64,000 nt of DNA from Ancylobacter gelatini (GTDB taxonomy: Bacteria > Pseudomonadota > Alphaproteobacteria > Rhizobiales > Xanthobacteraceae): positions 338,144 to 402,143 of the forward strand of contig NZ_JAKVIL010000004.1 in the NCBI RefSeq assembly GCF_022601675.1, read 5' to 3'. Of this stretch, positions 7,770 through 16,962 are shown one piece after another; position 1 is the first letter of the stretch; each line of letters begins with the position of its first letter. The notes beneath the pieces were generated by a model. That model was not told the DNA's origin and did not search any database. It saw only the letters and a list, made by a program, of their open reading frames with translations. A program made the translations under genes and the position numbers.

Positions 7770-10388
7770 TTGAGTGACCGAGACCCGACACGGCAGACCG
7801 TCCGGCGCGCCGCCAAAGTCAGCAAGAGCCCCGACCCGCGCGTTGCCGGCCTCCCCGCCAACGCACCGCAGGAAACCGGCAGGAACACGGCGAGCGTCGC
7901 GCCCTCCCCCGAATCATCGGCCACATCGGCCACGTCATCGGCGAAATCGGCCAAGCCTTCGGTGAAGCCGGCAAGATCGTCGGTGAAGCCGGCGCGTCCG
8001 GCCGCCAAGGCGGATGCTCCCCCGACAGTTGCTGCGGCCAAGGCCGTCGCAGCCAAGACCGTCGTCGCCAAGACCGCCGTCGCTCCTGCGAAGATGGCCG
8101 CCGAACCGGCCTCCGCTCCGCCATCGCGCACCCGAGGGCGCAAGCTCGCCCCGGTCGACGCGGCCCGGCCTGCCGCCAGCAAGGTGTCCGCGGCCCGCAT
8201 CGCCGCCGCCAAGCAAGCTCTGGCCAAGGCCAAGGCCGCGCTGCCCCATGAACCGGAGCGGCCGGCCGGTCCGCGCGCGGCGAAGGTGAAGGCGAAGGCA
8301 GGCTCCGAGATGCCCGCCGCTCCCGCGCCGGCAACGCCCGAGACGGCGAAACCGAAGACCGCGAAATCGAAGACGGCCTCCACCAAGCCCGCCGCCCGTA
8401 GATCCGCCGCCGGCTCTGCCGGTGTCAGCACGGCGGCCGCCAAGCCTGCTCCCGTCAAGCCCGCTGCCGCGCCTCCGGCCTCCGCCATGCCGAAGGCGCC
8501 CTCCCCCGAAATGCTTGTGGCGCCGGCACCCAGGCAAGCCCCCTCCCCGGCGGTAGCCGCGCCCGCCGCGAAATCCGCTCCCGAGCCTCAGGAAACTCCC
8601 TCGCCGATTTCGATCGATTTCGAGGCCTTCGCCGGCAATCTCGCCCGGATGATCGAGGAGGGCGGCAAGGCCATGGCGGCCTATCTGCGCCCGCGCGAGG
8701 ACGGCACCATCAAGGACGATGTGGCCGAGGACATCGCCGACGTCATGAAGACGCTCGGCAATGTCGCGGAATACTGGATGATCGACCCGCAGCGCGCGGT
8801 GGAAGCGCAGTCGCGCCTGATCGGCGGCTATCTCTCGCTGTGGTCCTCGACCCTCAAGCGGCTCGGAGGGGAGGAAACGGCTCCCGTCGTCGCCCCACCG
8901 GCCCGCGATGCCCGCTTTACCGATCCGGAATGGAGCAACAATCCGTTCTTCGACACGCTGAAGCAGACCTATCTGCTGACCGCCAACTGGGCGGAAAAGA
9001 TGGTCGACGAGGCCGAGATCGACCCGCACACCAAGCACAAGGCGGAATTCTATGTCCGCCAGATCGCAGGCGCGGTCTCACCCTCCAATTTCGTGCTCAC
9101 CAATCCCGAGCTGCTGCGCACCACGCTTGCCTCCAATGGCGACAATCTGGTGCGCGGCATGAAGATGCTGGCCGAGGATATCGAAGCCGGCGGCGGTGAG
9201 CTGAAGATCCGCCAGTCCGACCATTCCAAGTTCAAGGTCGGCGAGAACCTCGCCACCACGCCGGGCAAGGTGATCTTCCAGAACGAGCTGATGCAGCTCA
9301 TCCAGTACTCGCCCACCACCGAGCAGGTGCTGCGCACGCCGGTGGTGATCGTGCCGCCCTGGATCAACAAATATTACGTGCTCGACCTCAACGCCGAGAA
9401 ATCCTTCGTCCGCTGGGCGGTGGCGCAGGGGCTGACGGTGTTCATCGTCTCCTGGGTGAACCCCGACGCCTCTCTCGCCACCAAGGGCTTCGGCGACTAC
9501 ATGCATGACGGCGTGCTCCAGGCGATCGAGGTCGCCCGCAAGGCGGCCGATGTCGACGAGGTGCACACGGTCGGCTATTGCGTCGGCGGCACCATGCTTT
9601 CGATGACGCTGGCCTGGCTCGCCGCCGGCAAGCCGGGCGGCATCGCCGAGGCCGGCATCCGCTCGGCGAGCTTCCTCACCACCCAGGTCGACTTCACCTA
9701 TGCCGGCGACCTGAAGGTGTTCATCGACGAGGACCAGATCTCCAGCCTGGAACGCCGCATGCTGGAATCCGGCGTGATGGAGGGCGGCAAGATGGCCCGC
9801 GCCTTCAACATGCTGCGCGCCAATGATCTCATCTGGCCTTATGTGGTGAATAATTACCTCAAGGGGCAGGCGCCGTTCCCGTTCGATATCCTGTACTGGA
9901 ACTCGGACTCCACGCGGCTGCCGGCGGCGAACCACTCGTTCTATTTACGCAATTGCTACCTCGACAACCTGTTCGCCAAGGGCGCACTGAGGCTGGAAGG
10001 GCGCCAGCTCGACCTCTCGAAGGTCGCGCTGCCGATCTATTCCATCGCCACGCGCGAGGATCACATCGCGCCCGCGCAATCGGTGTTCCTCGGCATGCAG
10101 CTCTTCGGGGCGCAGAGCCGTTTCGTGCTGGCGGGCTCGGGCCACATCGCCGGCGTGGTCAATCCACCGTCGCGCGGCAAGTACCAGTACTGGACCGGCG
10201 AGACGCCAAGCGGAAAGCTGGAGGACTGGCTCGACAAGGCGCAGATACACCCCGGCTCCTGGTGGCCGGACTGGATGGGCTGGATCGAGGCGCAGGACGG
10301 CGCACGCGTGCCCGCCCGCATTCCCGGCGACGGGGCGTTCCCGGCGCTGGAGGACGCGCCGGGCAGCTATGTGAAGGTGAACGCGTGA
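7770..10388 (+). CDS. phaC: Class I poly(3-hydroxyalkanoate) synthase with long Ala/Lys/Pro-rich N-terminal extension
   Basis: The catalytic part polymerises (R)-3-hydroxyacyl-CoA into PHA at the granule surface. From the TTG at 7770 the protein is 872 residues, far longer than the roughly 600 typical of class I PhaC. The conserved synthase begins near residue 280 ([11 protein letters not shown]). The triad is visible: Cys604 in G-Y-C-V-G-G, Asp764 in R-E-D-H-I-A-P, and His792 in [12 protein letters not shown]. The first 280 residues are low complexity, with A-A-K, K-P-A and S-V-K-P-A-R units like the histone-H1-like tails of PhaF or AlgP. TTG 7770 is chosen because GGGGAC lies six bases upstream; the first in-frame ATG inside the extension is at 8094. 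The stop overlaps the next gene's GTG. Confidence 0.92.
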   Translation: MSDRDPTRQTVRRAAKVSKSPDPRVAGLPANAPQETGRNTASVAPSPESSATSATSSAKSAKPSVKPARSSVKPARPAAKADAPPTVAAAKAVAAKTVVAKTAVAPAKMAAEPASAPPSRTRGRKLAPVDAARPAASKVSAARIAAAKQALAKAKAALPHEPERPAGPRAAKVKAKAGSEMPAAPAPATPETAKPKTAKSKTASTKPAARRSAAGSAGVSTAAAKPAPVKPAAAPPASAMPKAPSPEMLVAPAPRQAPSPAVAAPAAKSAPEPQETPSPISIDFEAFAGNLARMIEEGGKAMAAYLRPREDGTIKDDVAEDIADVMKTLGNVAEYWMIDPQRAVEAQSRLIGGYLSLWSSTLKRLGGEETAPVVAPPARDARFTDPEWSNNPFFDTLKQTYLLTANWAEKMVDEAEIDPHTKHKAEFYVRQIAGAVSPSNFVLTNPELLRTTLASNGDNLVRGMKMLAEDIEAGGGELKIRQSDHSKFKVGENLATTPGKVIFQNELMQLIQYSPTTEQVLRTPVVIVPPWINKYYVLDLNAEKSFVRWAVAQGLTVFIVSWVNPDASLATKGFGDYMHDGVLQAIEVARKAADVDEVHTVGYCVGGTMLSMTLAWLAAGKPGGIAEAGIRSASFLTTQVDFTYAGDLKVFIDEDQISSLERRMLESGVMEGGKMARAFNMLRANDLIWPYVVNNYLKGQAPFPFDILYWNSDSTRLPAANHSFYLRNCYLDNLFAKGALRLEGRQLDLSKVALPIYSIATREDHIAPAQSVFLGMQLFGAQSRFVLAGSGHIAGVVNPPSRGKYQYWTGETPSGKLEDWLDKAQIHPGSWWPDWMGWIEAQDGARVPARIPGDGAFPALEDAPGSYVKVNA

Positions 10389-11179
10389 GCGGCGGCGCCA
10401 TATGCGCCTGGCTCGCCGTACCGGCGGTGCTGCTGAGCCTGGCCGCGGCGCCGGCCAGTGCCGCCAGCTTCGACTGCGCCCGGGCGCGACTGTCCGACGA
10501 GAAGGCGGTCTGCGCCGACCCCACCCTCTCCGCCCTCGATAGCGAGATGGGCGGGCTGTGGTTCGCCTATGAGCGCATCCCGCTGCTGATGGGCGGAAGC
10601 GCCGACCGCCGAGACGAAGCCCACGCCTTCCTGAGCGAGCGCGGGCGCTGCGCCGGCGACATTGCCTGCCTGACCCGCGCCTATCAGACGCGCATCACCG
10701 CCCTGCGCAAGAATCTCGGCGGCGCGCTCGACGCGCTGACCCGGCAGGCCAACTCCGACGGCGCCCCGGCGCCGCAGCCGGTGATCGATCAGGCGAGCGC
10801 CTATCTCCAGCAGTGCCGCAGCCTCGGCGGCACGCCCAAGGGCAGCCAGTGGCCGTTCATGATGAGCGCGGATCTCGACCGCGACGGCCAGCCCGATTAT
10901 GTGCTGAACACGCAGAACCTTTCCTGCGAAGGCGCGGCCACCGCCTATTGCGCCAATGACGGCTGCGATGTCGCCGTCAGCCTGTCCACGGCCGGCTACC
11001 GGCCGGAGGGGCTGCGCGGCAGCGACCCGGTACTGGCCCAGAGCGCCAAAACCACGGCGCTCGAACTCTGGGTCGACCGTTTCCAATGTCCCGACGCCGC
11101 GCCGGAGGCGGCATGCTGGGGCACCTGGAAATGGGACGGCGGCAAGCTGAAGGCGAGCTACGCGGTGCGGGCGCGGTAG
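10385..11179 (+). CDS. Secreted protein with LprI-like (DUF1311) N-terminal domain
   Basis: A 264-residue exported protein. Residues 5-25 form a signal peptide ending A-P-A-S-A-A-S. The mature start [24 protein letters not shown] matches, from memory, the lysozyme-inhibitor LprI family (pattern C...E..IC.d..Ls.lD). The C-terminal part has paired cysteines (C-A-N-D-G-C-D and [11 protein letters not shown]) and a D-L-D-R-D-G-Q-P-D segment resembling a calcium-type loop. The GTG start shares bases with the phaC stop (GTGA overlap), indicating translational coupling. Function is unproven; a periplasmic lysozyme-inhibitor role is only a family guess. Confidence 0.7.
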   Translation: MSGGAICAWLAVPAVLLSLAAAPASAASFDCARARLSDEKAVCADPTLSALDSEMGGLWFAYERIPLLMGGSADRRDEAHAFLSERGRCAGDIACLTRAYQTRITALRKNLGGALDALTRQANSDGAPAPQPVIDQASAYLQQCRSLGGTPKGSQWPFMMSADLDRDGQPDYVLNTQNLSCEGAATAYCANDGCDVAVSLSTAGYRPEGLRGSDPVLAQSAKTTALELWVDRFQCPDAAPEAACWGTWKWDGGKLKASYAVRAR

Positions 11180-11204
11180 CCGGCACCACCTGAGGGGTGC
11201 CGGC
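11179..11204. terminator. GC-rich hairpin between convergent genes
   Basis: Nine-base arms GCCGGCACC / GGTGCCGGC around an eight-base loop, starting inside the stop codon of the LprI-like gene and just before the end of the convergent carbonic anhydrase gene. There is no T-run, so it is a weak or attenuating terminator candidate. Confidence 0.4.
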
Positions 11205-11215
11205 GCTGACCGCGG

Positions 11216-11923
11216 TCAGGCGAGGAAGTCGACCACGCCGGTCTTGAGATCGTAGACGCCCCCAGCGAGGCGAACCTTGCCGGCCTTCCTGGCATCGGAC
11301 ACCAGCGTGCTGCCAGTGGCGACGGAACGGAGCACGAACTCGACATTGGAGCGGATTGCGTTGGTGACGAGGTCGCCGGACATGGTCTGCGCCTTCAGCA
11401 CCGCCGGCAGGATCGGCTCCACCATCGCGGAGATGGCGCCGGGGAACTCGGCCTTTTCCGTCACCATCTTCACGCCGGCCTGGACGGCGCCGCAGCTGCT
11501 GTGACCCAGCACGAGCACCAGTGGCGCGCCCAATACCGCGACTCCGTATTCGATCGAGCCGAGCGCGGACTGGTCGACTGTGTTGCCCGCGACGCGGACG
11601 ACGAAGAGCTGGCCGAGGCTGGCGTCAAACAGATGCTCGGGCGGCGTGCGCGAATCCGAGCACGCCACCACCACCGCGAACGGCGCCTGCCCGGCCGCGA
11701 GCGCGGAAATGCGCTCCGCCCCGCCGACCGGCACGCACGCGCCGCCCTTCACGAAGGCCTCGTTGCCGGATTTCAGGCGGGCGAGCGCCTCGTCCCCGCC
11801 GAGTGTCGTCTTGGCCTCGGGCTCCGCCGCGAAAGCCGTTGGGATGCCGACGCCGGCGGCAAGGCAGCCACAGGCGAGGGTCCGAAACAGGTTGCGACGG
11901 GACAGCATTTCGGAAGCAGGCAT
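11216..11923 (-). CDS. Beta-class carbonic anhydrase with Tat-type signal
   Basis: A 235-residue beta carbonic anhydrase interconverting carbon dioxide and bicarbonate. The zinc and dyad residues are visible as C-S-D-S-R and H-S-S-C, spaced as in the family, with G-S-I-E-Y-G-V between. The N-terminus has S-R-R-N-L-F-R followed by a hydrophobic core and A-F-A-A, a twin-arginine export signal, so the enzyme should act in the periplasm after folding with zinc. ATGs at 11923 and 11908 are both possible. It is convergent with the LprI-like gene and separated from argC by about 100 bases. Confidence 0.9.
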   Translation of the reverse strand: MPASEMLSRRNLFRTLACGCLAAGVGIPTAFAAEPEAKTTLGGDEALARLKSGNEAFVKGGACVPVGGAERISALAAGQAPFAVVVACSDSRTPPEHLFDASLGQLFVVRVAGNTVDQSALGSIEYGVAVLGAPLVLVLGHSSCGAVQAGVKMVTEKAEFPGAISAMVEPILPAVLKAQTMSGDLVTNAIRSNVEFVLRSVATGSTLVSDARKAGKVRLAGGVYDLKTGVVDFLA

Positions 11924-12025
11924 GGCGTATTCTCCCCCTTTTCATTGTGTTTGAGGGGGAACTTTCGGCATTATGGTACAGTGGGTCAACCGTGCCTGAC
12001 CCCGCCTCTCCGGCAGGGCCGCGCC

Positions 12026-13081
12026 TTACGGGAACATGGCCACCTGTTCCAGCCCCAGCGTCTCGGGGAAGCCGAGCAGCAGGTTCATGTTCTGCACCGC
12101 CTGGCCGGAAGCGCCCTTCACCAGATTGTCGAGCGTCGAGATGATGATCACCCGGTCCGGCTGGCGATCCGCCACCACGCCGAGGAAGGTCATGTTCGAG
12201 CCCTTCACGAAGCGCGACTGCGGCACCTGGCCGAGCGGGAGCACATGCACGAACGGCTCGGCCTTGTAGAAGTCCGCCAGCACGCGATGCACGCCCTCCG
12301 CCCCGATGCCCGGGCCGGTCTTTACATAGATGGTCGCGTAGATGCCGCGGCTCATCGGAATGAGATGCGGCGTGAAGCTCGGCACGATGGAGCGGCCGGC
12401 GGACCTGGAATATTCCTGATCCAGCTCCGCCATATGCCGGTGGCCGCCGACGCCGTAGGCGTGCATGCCGTCGGTGACCTCGGTGTAGAGCAGGTTCTCC
12501 TTGGCCGCGCGCCCGGCGCCGGTCACGCCGCTCTTGGCATCGATCACGATATGGTCCGGCTCGATGGCGCCGGCCTCGATCAGCGGCACCACGGGCAGGA
12601 TGGCGGTCGTGGTGTAGCAGCCGGGATTGGCGACGAGGCGCGCCTTGCGGATATCGGCGCGATAGAGCTCGACAATGCCGTAGACCGCCTCCTGCTGCAG
12701 TTCCAGCGCCTGATGCGGATGGCCATACCATTCCTCATAGGCGCCGGGATCGCGCAGCCGGAAATCGGCCGAAAGATCGACCATCCTGATGTGCGGCGCG
12801 GCCTCGAAGACCTTCTTGATCACCTGCTGCGTGGTGCCGTGCGGCAGCGCGCAGAAAGCGAGGTCAACCTTCGTCCAGTCCACCTCATCGATGGTGGTGA
12901 GCACGGGCAGGCTCAGCGGCGCGAATTGCGGAAACACGTCGGCCATGCTCTGGCCGGCCTTGCGGTCGGCGGTGAGCGCGACGATTTCCACGCGCGGATG
13001 ACGGACCAGAAGGCGCACCAGCTCAGCGCCGGTGTAGCCCGAAGCCCCGAGTATCGCGATCCGCGCCCTGCTTTCCGTCAT
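12026..13081 (-). CDS. argC: N-acetyl-gamma-glutamyl-phosphate reductase
   Basis: A 351-residue arginine-biosynthesis enzyme that reduces N-acetylglutamyl phosphate to the semialdehyde with NADPH. The start reads M-T-E-S-R-A-R-I-A-I-L-G-A-S-G-Y-T-G-A-E-L, the classic ArgC/Asd Rossmann motif. The catalytic cysteine is Cys155 in N-P-G-C-Y-T-T-T. S-G-V-T-G-A-G-R and H-R-H-M-A-E-L-D follow in family order. The length matches the longer ArgC type. The ATG at 13081 is preceded by GGTGAG. No other arg genes lie in the window. Confidence 0.95.
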   Translation of the reverse strand: MTESRARIAILGASGYTGAELVRLLVRHPRVEIVALTADRKAGQSMADVFPQFAPLSLPVLTTIDEVDWTKVDLAFCALPHGTTQQVIKKVFEAAPHIRMVDLSADFRLRDPGAYEEWYGHPHQALELQQEAVYGIVELYRADIRKARLVANPGCYTTTAILPVVPLIEAGAIEPDHIVIDAKSGVTGAGRAAKENLLYTEVTDGMHAYGVGGHRHMAELDQEYSRSAGRSIVPSFTPHLIPMSRGIYATIYVKTGPGIGAEGVHRVLADFYKAEPFVHVLPLGQVPQSRFVKGSNMTFLGVVADRQPDRVIIISTLDNLVKGASGQAVQNMNLLLGFPETLGLEQVAMFP

Positions 13082-13327
13082 CTCACCGTCTCCTCGACAT
13101 CCCGCGCGCGTCCGGCAGCGGGAAACGCGCATCTACACCCGATGGGTGTCGGACGGAAGACGGCGCGCCGCATGTCACCTCCTCGTTTGCCGGGGCTGTT
13201 TGGCGCACGGCGGCCTCGCCAGCGCGGCGCGGGCGGGAGCCATGCGGCAGGGCGCCTTGCTGCATGGCGCATAAAGGCCGATATAGAACGCTGGTGCCGG
13301 CTCACGGCTGCCGACAGGAAGCCGCGA

Positions 13328-13612
13328 ATGATGACACCTAATGCCTTTCTTACCCTGGGCGTGCGCATGGCGCGGCTGGGCATCGACTCGCAGATCGTGG
13401 TTGCCGAACGCCTGTCGCGCTTTGCCCGTGGTGATCTTGATTCCGGGGTGGAAGCGATGCGCATGATCACCGAGAAGGCGCTGGCGCTCGCCGAGGTCAA
13501 TGCCCGGATCGCGACCTCCGCCGCCGCCGGGCGGCTGGAGCATGCCGGTCCGGAAATCGTTGCCATGTATGGCCGCAAGGTGCGGGCGAACCGGCGCCGC
13601 CTGAAGGGTTAG
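13328..13612 (+). CDS. Small hypothetical helical protein, faintly phasin-like
   Basis: A 94-residue protein I do not firmly recognise. It starts at tandem ATGs (13328/13331) seven bases after AGGA. The sequence is nearly all amphipathic helix: M-A-R-L-G-I-D-S-Q-I-V-V-A-E-R-L-S-R-F-A-R-G, then E-A-M-R-M-I-T-E-K-A-L-A-L-A-E-V, with a basic Arg/Lys tail. The M-I-x-E-K-A-x-A-L pattern resembles small phasin-like proteins of PHA producers, but I would not assign that role without a search. It lies alone between argC (divergent) and parE (same strand). Confidence 0.55.
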   Translation: MMTPNAFLTLGVRMARLGIDSQIVVAERLSRFARGDLDSGVEAMRMITEKALALAEVNARIATSAAAGRLEHAGPEIVAMYGRKVRANRRRLKG

Positions 13613-13736
13613 CCCAGATGGCCGGGCGCCGGCGGGGTGATGCGTTCACGACCTGTTCCCCGCGAAGAAGTGGCCTGCCATACTATTGCCTGATCGAATC
13701 AGTCCACCGCCAAGCAGTCGCGAGCTTTCCTCTGCA

Positions 13737-15788
13737 ATGTCGAATTCCGACGATCTGTTCGCCTCCGTGCCCCCGCCCGCCCCGCGCCCGGCGCCCGCAA
13801 GGGCCGAGCGGAGCCCCGCGCGGGCACCCGTCGCGGGAGGGTCGGCGGAAGCCGCCTATACGGCGGCCGACATCGAGGTGCTGGAAGGGCTGGAGCCGGT
13901 GCGGCGCCGGCCCGGCATGTATATTGGCGGCACCGACGAGAAGGCGCTGCATCACCTCTTCGCCGAGGTGATCGACAATTCCATGGACGAGGCGGTCGCC
14001 GGCCATGCCAGCTTCATCGAGGTGGAACTGACCGCGGACGGCTTCCTCGCCGTCACCGATAACGGGCGCGGCATCCCGATCGAGAACCACCCGAAATATC
14101 CCGGCAAGTCGGCGCTGGAGGTCATCCTGACCACGCTGCATGCCGGCGGCAAGTTCGACAGCAAGGTCTACGAGACTTCGGGCGGCCTGCACGGTGTCGG
14201 CGTCTCGGTGGTGAACGCGCTCTCCGACCTCTTGGAGGTCGAGGTTGCGCGCGGGCAGGTACTGTACCGCCAGACCTATTCGCGCGGCGTGCCGCAGGGC
14301 CCGATCGCGGAAGTCGGCCGGGTGCAGAACCGGCGCGGCACCCGCGTGCTCTTCCATCCCGACCCGCAGATCTTCGGCGCCGACGCCCGCTTCAAGCCCG
14401 CGCGCGTGTTCAAGATGGCGCGCTCCAAGGCTTATCTGTTCGGCGGCGTTGAAATCCGCTGGAACTGCGATCCGTCGCTGGTGGCGGGCACCGATGTGCC
14501 GGAAAAGGCCACCTTCCGCTTTCCGGGCGGCCTCAAGGACTATCTCGCCGCCGATATCGCCGGCCATACGCTGGTGCATGGCGATATATTTGCCGGCAAA
14601 ACATCCCGCCCCGGCGGCCATGGTTCCGCGGAATGGGCGGTGGCGTGGCTGGGCGATGCCGACGGCTCGGTCGCTTCCTACTGCAACACCATTCCCACGG
14701 CTGAAGGCGGCACGCATGAGGCGGGGTTCCGCGCGGTGCTGCTCAAGGGCCTGCGCGACCATGCCGAGCGCACCGGCAACGCCAAGCGCGCCGCGATCAT
14801 CACCGGCGACGACGTGATGGCCGGCTGCGCGGCCATGCTCTCGGTGTTCGTGCGCGAGCCGGAATTCCAGGGCCAGACCAAGGAGAAGCTCGCCACGGCC
14901 GAGGCCGCGCGCATCGTCGAAGCCGCGATCCGCGACCCGTTCGACCATTGGCTGGCCGGCAACCCCGTGCAGGCCGGACGGCTGCTCGACTGGGTGATCG
15001 AGCGCGCGGACGAGCGCCTGCGCCGCCGGCAGGAGAAGGAAGTCTCGCGCAAGAGCGCGGTGCGCAAGCTGCGCCTGCCGGGCAAGCTGGCGGACTGCTC
15101 CAACAATTCCGCAGCCGGCTCCGAACTTTTCATCGTGGAGGGCGATTCGGCCGGCGGCTCCGCCAAGCAGGCGCGTGAGCGCCAGAGTCAGGCCGTGCTG
15201 CCGCTGCGTGGCAAGATTCTCAACGTTGCCAACGCCACCCGCGACAAGCTCGCGCAGAACCAGCAGCTCGCCGACCTTTTGCAGGCGCTGGGCTGCGGGT
15301 CCGGCGCCCATTACCGTGACGAGGATCTGCGCTATGAGCGCGTGATCATCATGACCGACGCCGATGTCGACGGCGCGCATATCGCCTCGCTGCTGGTCAC
15401 CTTCTTCTACCGACAGATGCCGAAGCTCATCGAGAACGGCCACCTGTTCCTCGCCGTGCCCCCGCTCTACCGCATCACGCAGGGGGCCAAGACGCTGTAC
15501 GCTCGCGACGAGGCGCATCGCGACCAGATTCTGGCAAAGGAATTCTCCGGTCGCGGCAAGGTGGATATCGGCCGCTTCAAGGGCCTCGGCGAGATGATGC
15601 CGGCGCAGCTCAAGGAAACCACGATGAACCCGAAGACGCGCACGCTGCTGCGCGTCACCGTCGCGGACGCCGAGCGCTCGGCCACGGCCGACACGGTGGA
15701 GCGGCTGATGGGCAACAAGCCGGAGAGCCGCTTCGCCTTCATCTCCGAACGCGCCGCCTTTGCGAGCGACGAACTGCTGGACATCTGA
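13737..15788 (+). CDS. parE: DNA topoisomerase IV subunit B
   Basis: A 683-residue GHKL ATPase subunit of the type II topoisomerase that decatenates daughter chromosomes. The N-terminal 45 residues are a Pro/Ala-rich tail common in alphaproteobacteria. ATP-site motifs follow: E-V-I-D-N-S-M-D-E-A, T-D-N-G-R-G-I-P, and G-G-L-H-G-V-G-V-S-V-V-N-A-L. The TOPRIM part has E-G-D-S-A-G-G-S-A-K near residue 468 and D-A-D-V-D-G-A-H near 541. The C-terminal K-G-L-G-E-M-M-P segment without a GyrB insertion, and Q-S-Q-A-V-L-P-L-R-G-K, support ParE rather than GyrB. ATG 13737 is the family-like start; a TTG at 13686 is in frame upstream. Confidence 0.95.
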   Translation: MSNSDDLFASVPPPAPRPAPARAERSPARAPVAGGSAEAAYTAADIEVLEGLEPVRRRPGMYIGGTDEKALHHLFAEVIDNSMDEAVAGHASFIEVELTADGFLAVTDNGRGIPIENHPKYPGKSALEVILTTLHAGGKFDSKVYETSGGLHGVGVSVVNALSDLLEVEVARGQVLYRQTYSRGVPQGPIAEVGRVQNRRGTRVLFHPDPQIFGADARFKPARVFKMARSKAYLFGGVEIRWNCDPSLVAGTDVPEKATFRFPGGLKDYLAADIAGHTLVHGDIFAGKTSRPGGHGSAEWAVAWLGDADGSVASYCNTIPTAEGGTHEAGFRAVLLKGLRDHAERTGNAKRAAIITGDDVMAGCAAMLSVFVREPEFQGQTKEKLATAEAARIVEAAIRDPFDHWLAGNPVQAGRLLDWVIERADERLRRRQEKEVSRKSAVRKLRLPGKLADCSNNSAAGSELFIVEGDSAGGSAKQARERQSQAVLPLRGKILNVANATRDKLAQNQQLADLLQALGCGSGAHYRDEDLRYERVIIMTDADVDGAHIASLLVTFFYRQMPKLIENGHLFLAVPPLYRITQGAKTLYARDEAHRDQILAKEFSGRGKVDIGRFKGLGEMMPAQLKETTMNPKTRTLLRVTVADAERSATADTVERLMGNKPESRFAFISERAAFASDELLDI

Positions 15789-15803
15789 GCGGCCGGCTCA
15801 CCG

Positions 15804-16433
15804 TTACCGCCGCTCGAAGGCGATCCGCGCCGCCAGCATCAGGAAAATCCCGCCGGTCGCGACCTGGAACGCCCGGGCGATCCGCGCCCGGCTCATCAGC
15901 CAGCCGCCGATGCGGCCGGCGAACAGGCCGACAGCGACGTTCACCACCGTTCCGCCGATGTTGAACACCAGCCCGAGCAGCAAGAACTGCAGGAAGGTCG
16001 AGCCGCGCGCGGGATCGACGAACTGCGGCAGGAAGGCGAGGATGAACACCGCGACCTTGGGGTTGAGAACATTGACCACCACCGCCTCCCGGAAGGCGCG
16101 CCACGGCGTGCTGCGCCGCGCGCCCTCCGCCGACAGCTTCGGCGCCGGCGAGCGAAACGCCTGCACGGCAAGCCACACGAGATAGGCGACGCCGGCCCAG
16201 CGAATCGCCTCGAAGGCGCCGGGATGGGTGGCGAGCAACGCCGCCAGCCCCAGCGCGGCGGCCAGCGTGTGCACCATGCCCCCGGCCGCGATGCCGAAGC
16301 TCGCCGCCACCCCCGCGCGCGGGCCAGATTTCATGCCCTGCCCGAGACAGAACAGCATGTCATTACCCGGCGTCAGGTTGAGCGCCAGCGCGGCGGGAAT
16401 GAAGACCAGAAACGTCTCGGCCGGAACGATCAT
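15804..16433 (-). CDS. LysE/RhtB-family amino-acid exporter
   Basis: A 209-residue inner-membrane protein with about six hydrophobic helices. The first helix carries the family signature N-L-T-P-G-N-D-M-L-F, followed by G-x-x-A-G-V-A-A-S-F-G-I-A-A-G and N-V-L-N-P-K-V-A-V-F-I-L-A-F-L-P-Q-F, both hallmarks of RhtB/LysE exporters. The ATG at 16433 is preceded by AAGGG. Substrate (homoserine, threonine, lysine or another) cannot be told. It is convergent with parE at a 15-base gap. Confidence 0.88.
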   Translation of the reverse strand: MIVPAETFLVFIPAALALNLTPGNDMLFCLGQGMKSGPRAGVAASFGIAAGGMVHTLAAALGLAALLATHPGAFEAIRWAGVAYLVWLAVQAFRSPAPKLSAEGARRSTPWRAFREAVVVNVLNPKVAVFILAFLPQFVDPARGSTFLQFLLLGLVFNIGGTVVNVAVGLFAGRIGGWLMSRARIARAFQVATGGIFLMLAARIAFERR

Positions 16434-16593
16434 GGATTTGCCCTTGCCATCATTGCGAGGGGGTTGGTGCCCGCAGTGGGGCACGGCAACAAGCGGCTAG
16501 TGATGAAACATCAGCGTTCAATCCCCAGCGTTTGGATATGGCGACTGCCCGCGCAGCCGTTAATCCCTGCACAGTCCGCCAACGACCCGCCGA

Positions 16594-16962
16594 CTACTCC
16601 CCAGGTATCTCAATGGTGGGCCCCAGTACGAGATCGTCTGGCGTGTAGCGCTCGATCCGACCGGGGAGATAATAGATGTCGGACACTCGATCATGCTCGG
16701 CTACGGTCCACTCGGTGTTGCCCGCCTTTCGGACCCACAAGAAGGACGTCGCAGCCTCCCCGCTTTGCCGCTTCTCTCTGACGTCGGGCGTGATCCCGTT
16801 GACCAGCATGTCGGAAATGCGAGCCGCCACCGTGTCGGGAATCGGCTTGCCGCCCGTCGCCCATCGACGAGCCGTGCGAACATCGACCCCAAGCAGCTTC
16901 GCCAACGCCGCGGGCGAGAGGTTGAGTTTTGCGAGAGCTGCCTGAAGTTCGGCGAAGGTCAT
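16594..16962 (-). CDS. Small helix-turn-helix protein
   Basis: A 122-residue probable DNA-binding protein. Residues 1-55 form an XRE/Cro-like helix-turn-helix: M-T-F-A-E-L-Q-A-A-L-A-K-L-N-L-S, then A-A-L-A-K-L-L-G-V-D-V-R-T-A-R-R-W-A-T-G as turn and recognition helix. The C-terminal half (W-T-V-A-E-H-D-R-V-S-D-I-Y-Y-L-P-G-R-I-E-R-Y) is unknown to me. Its ATG overlaps the stop of the YtoQ gene by four bases (ATGA), so the two are translationally coupled. Regulatory target unknown. Confidence 0.7.
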   Translation of the reverse strand: MTFAELQAALAKLNLSPAALAKLLGVDVRTARRWATGGKPIPDTVAARISDMLVNGITPDVREKRQSGEAATSFLWVRKAGNTEWTVAEHDRVSDIYYLPGRIERYTPDDLVLGPTIEIPGE

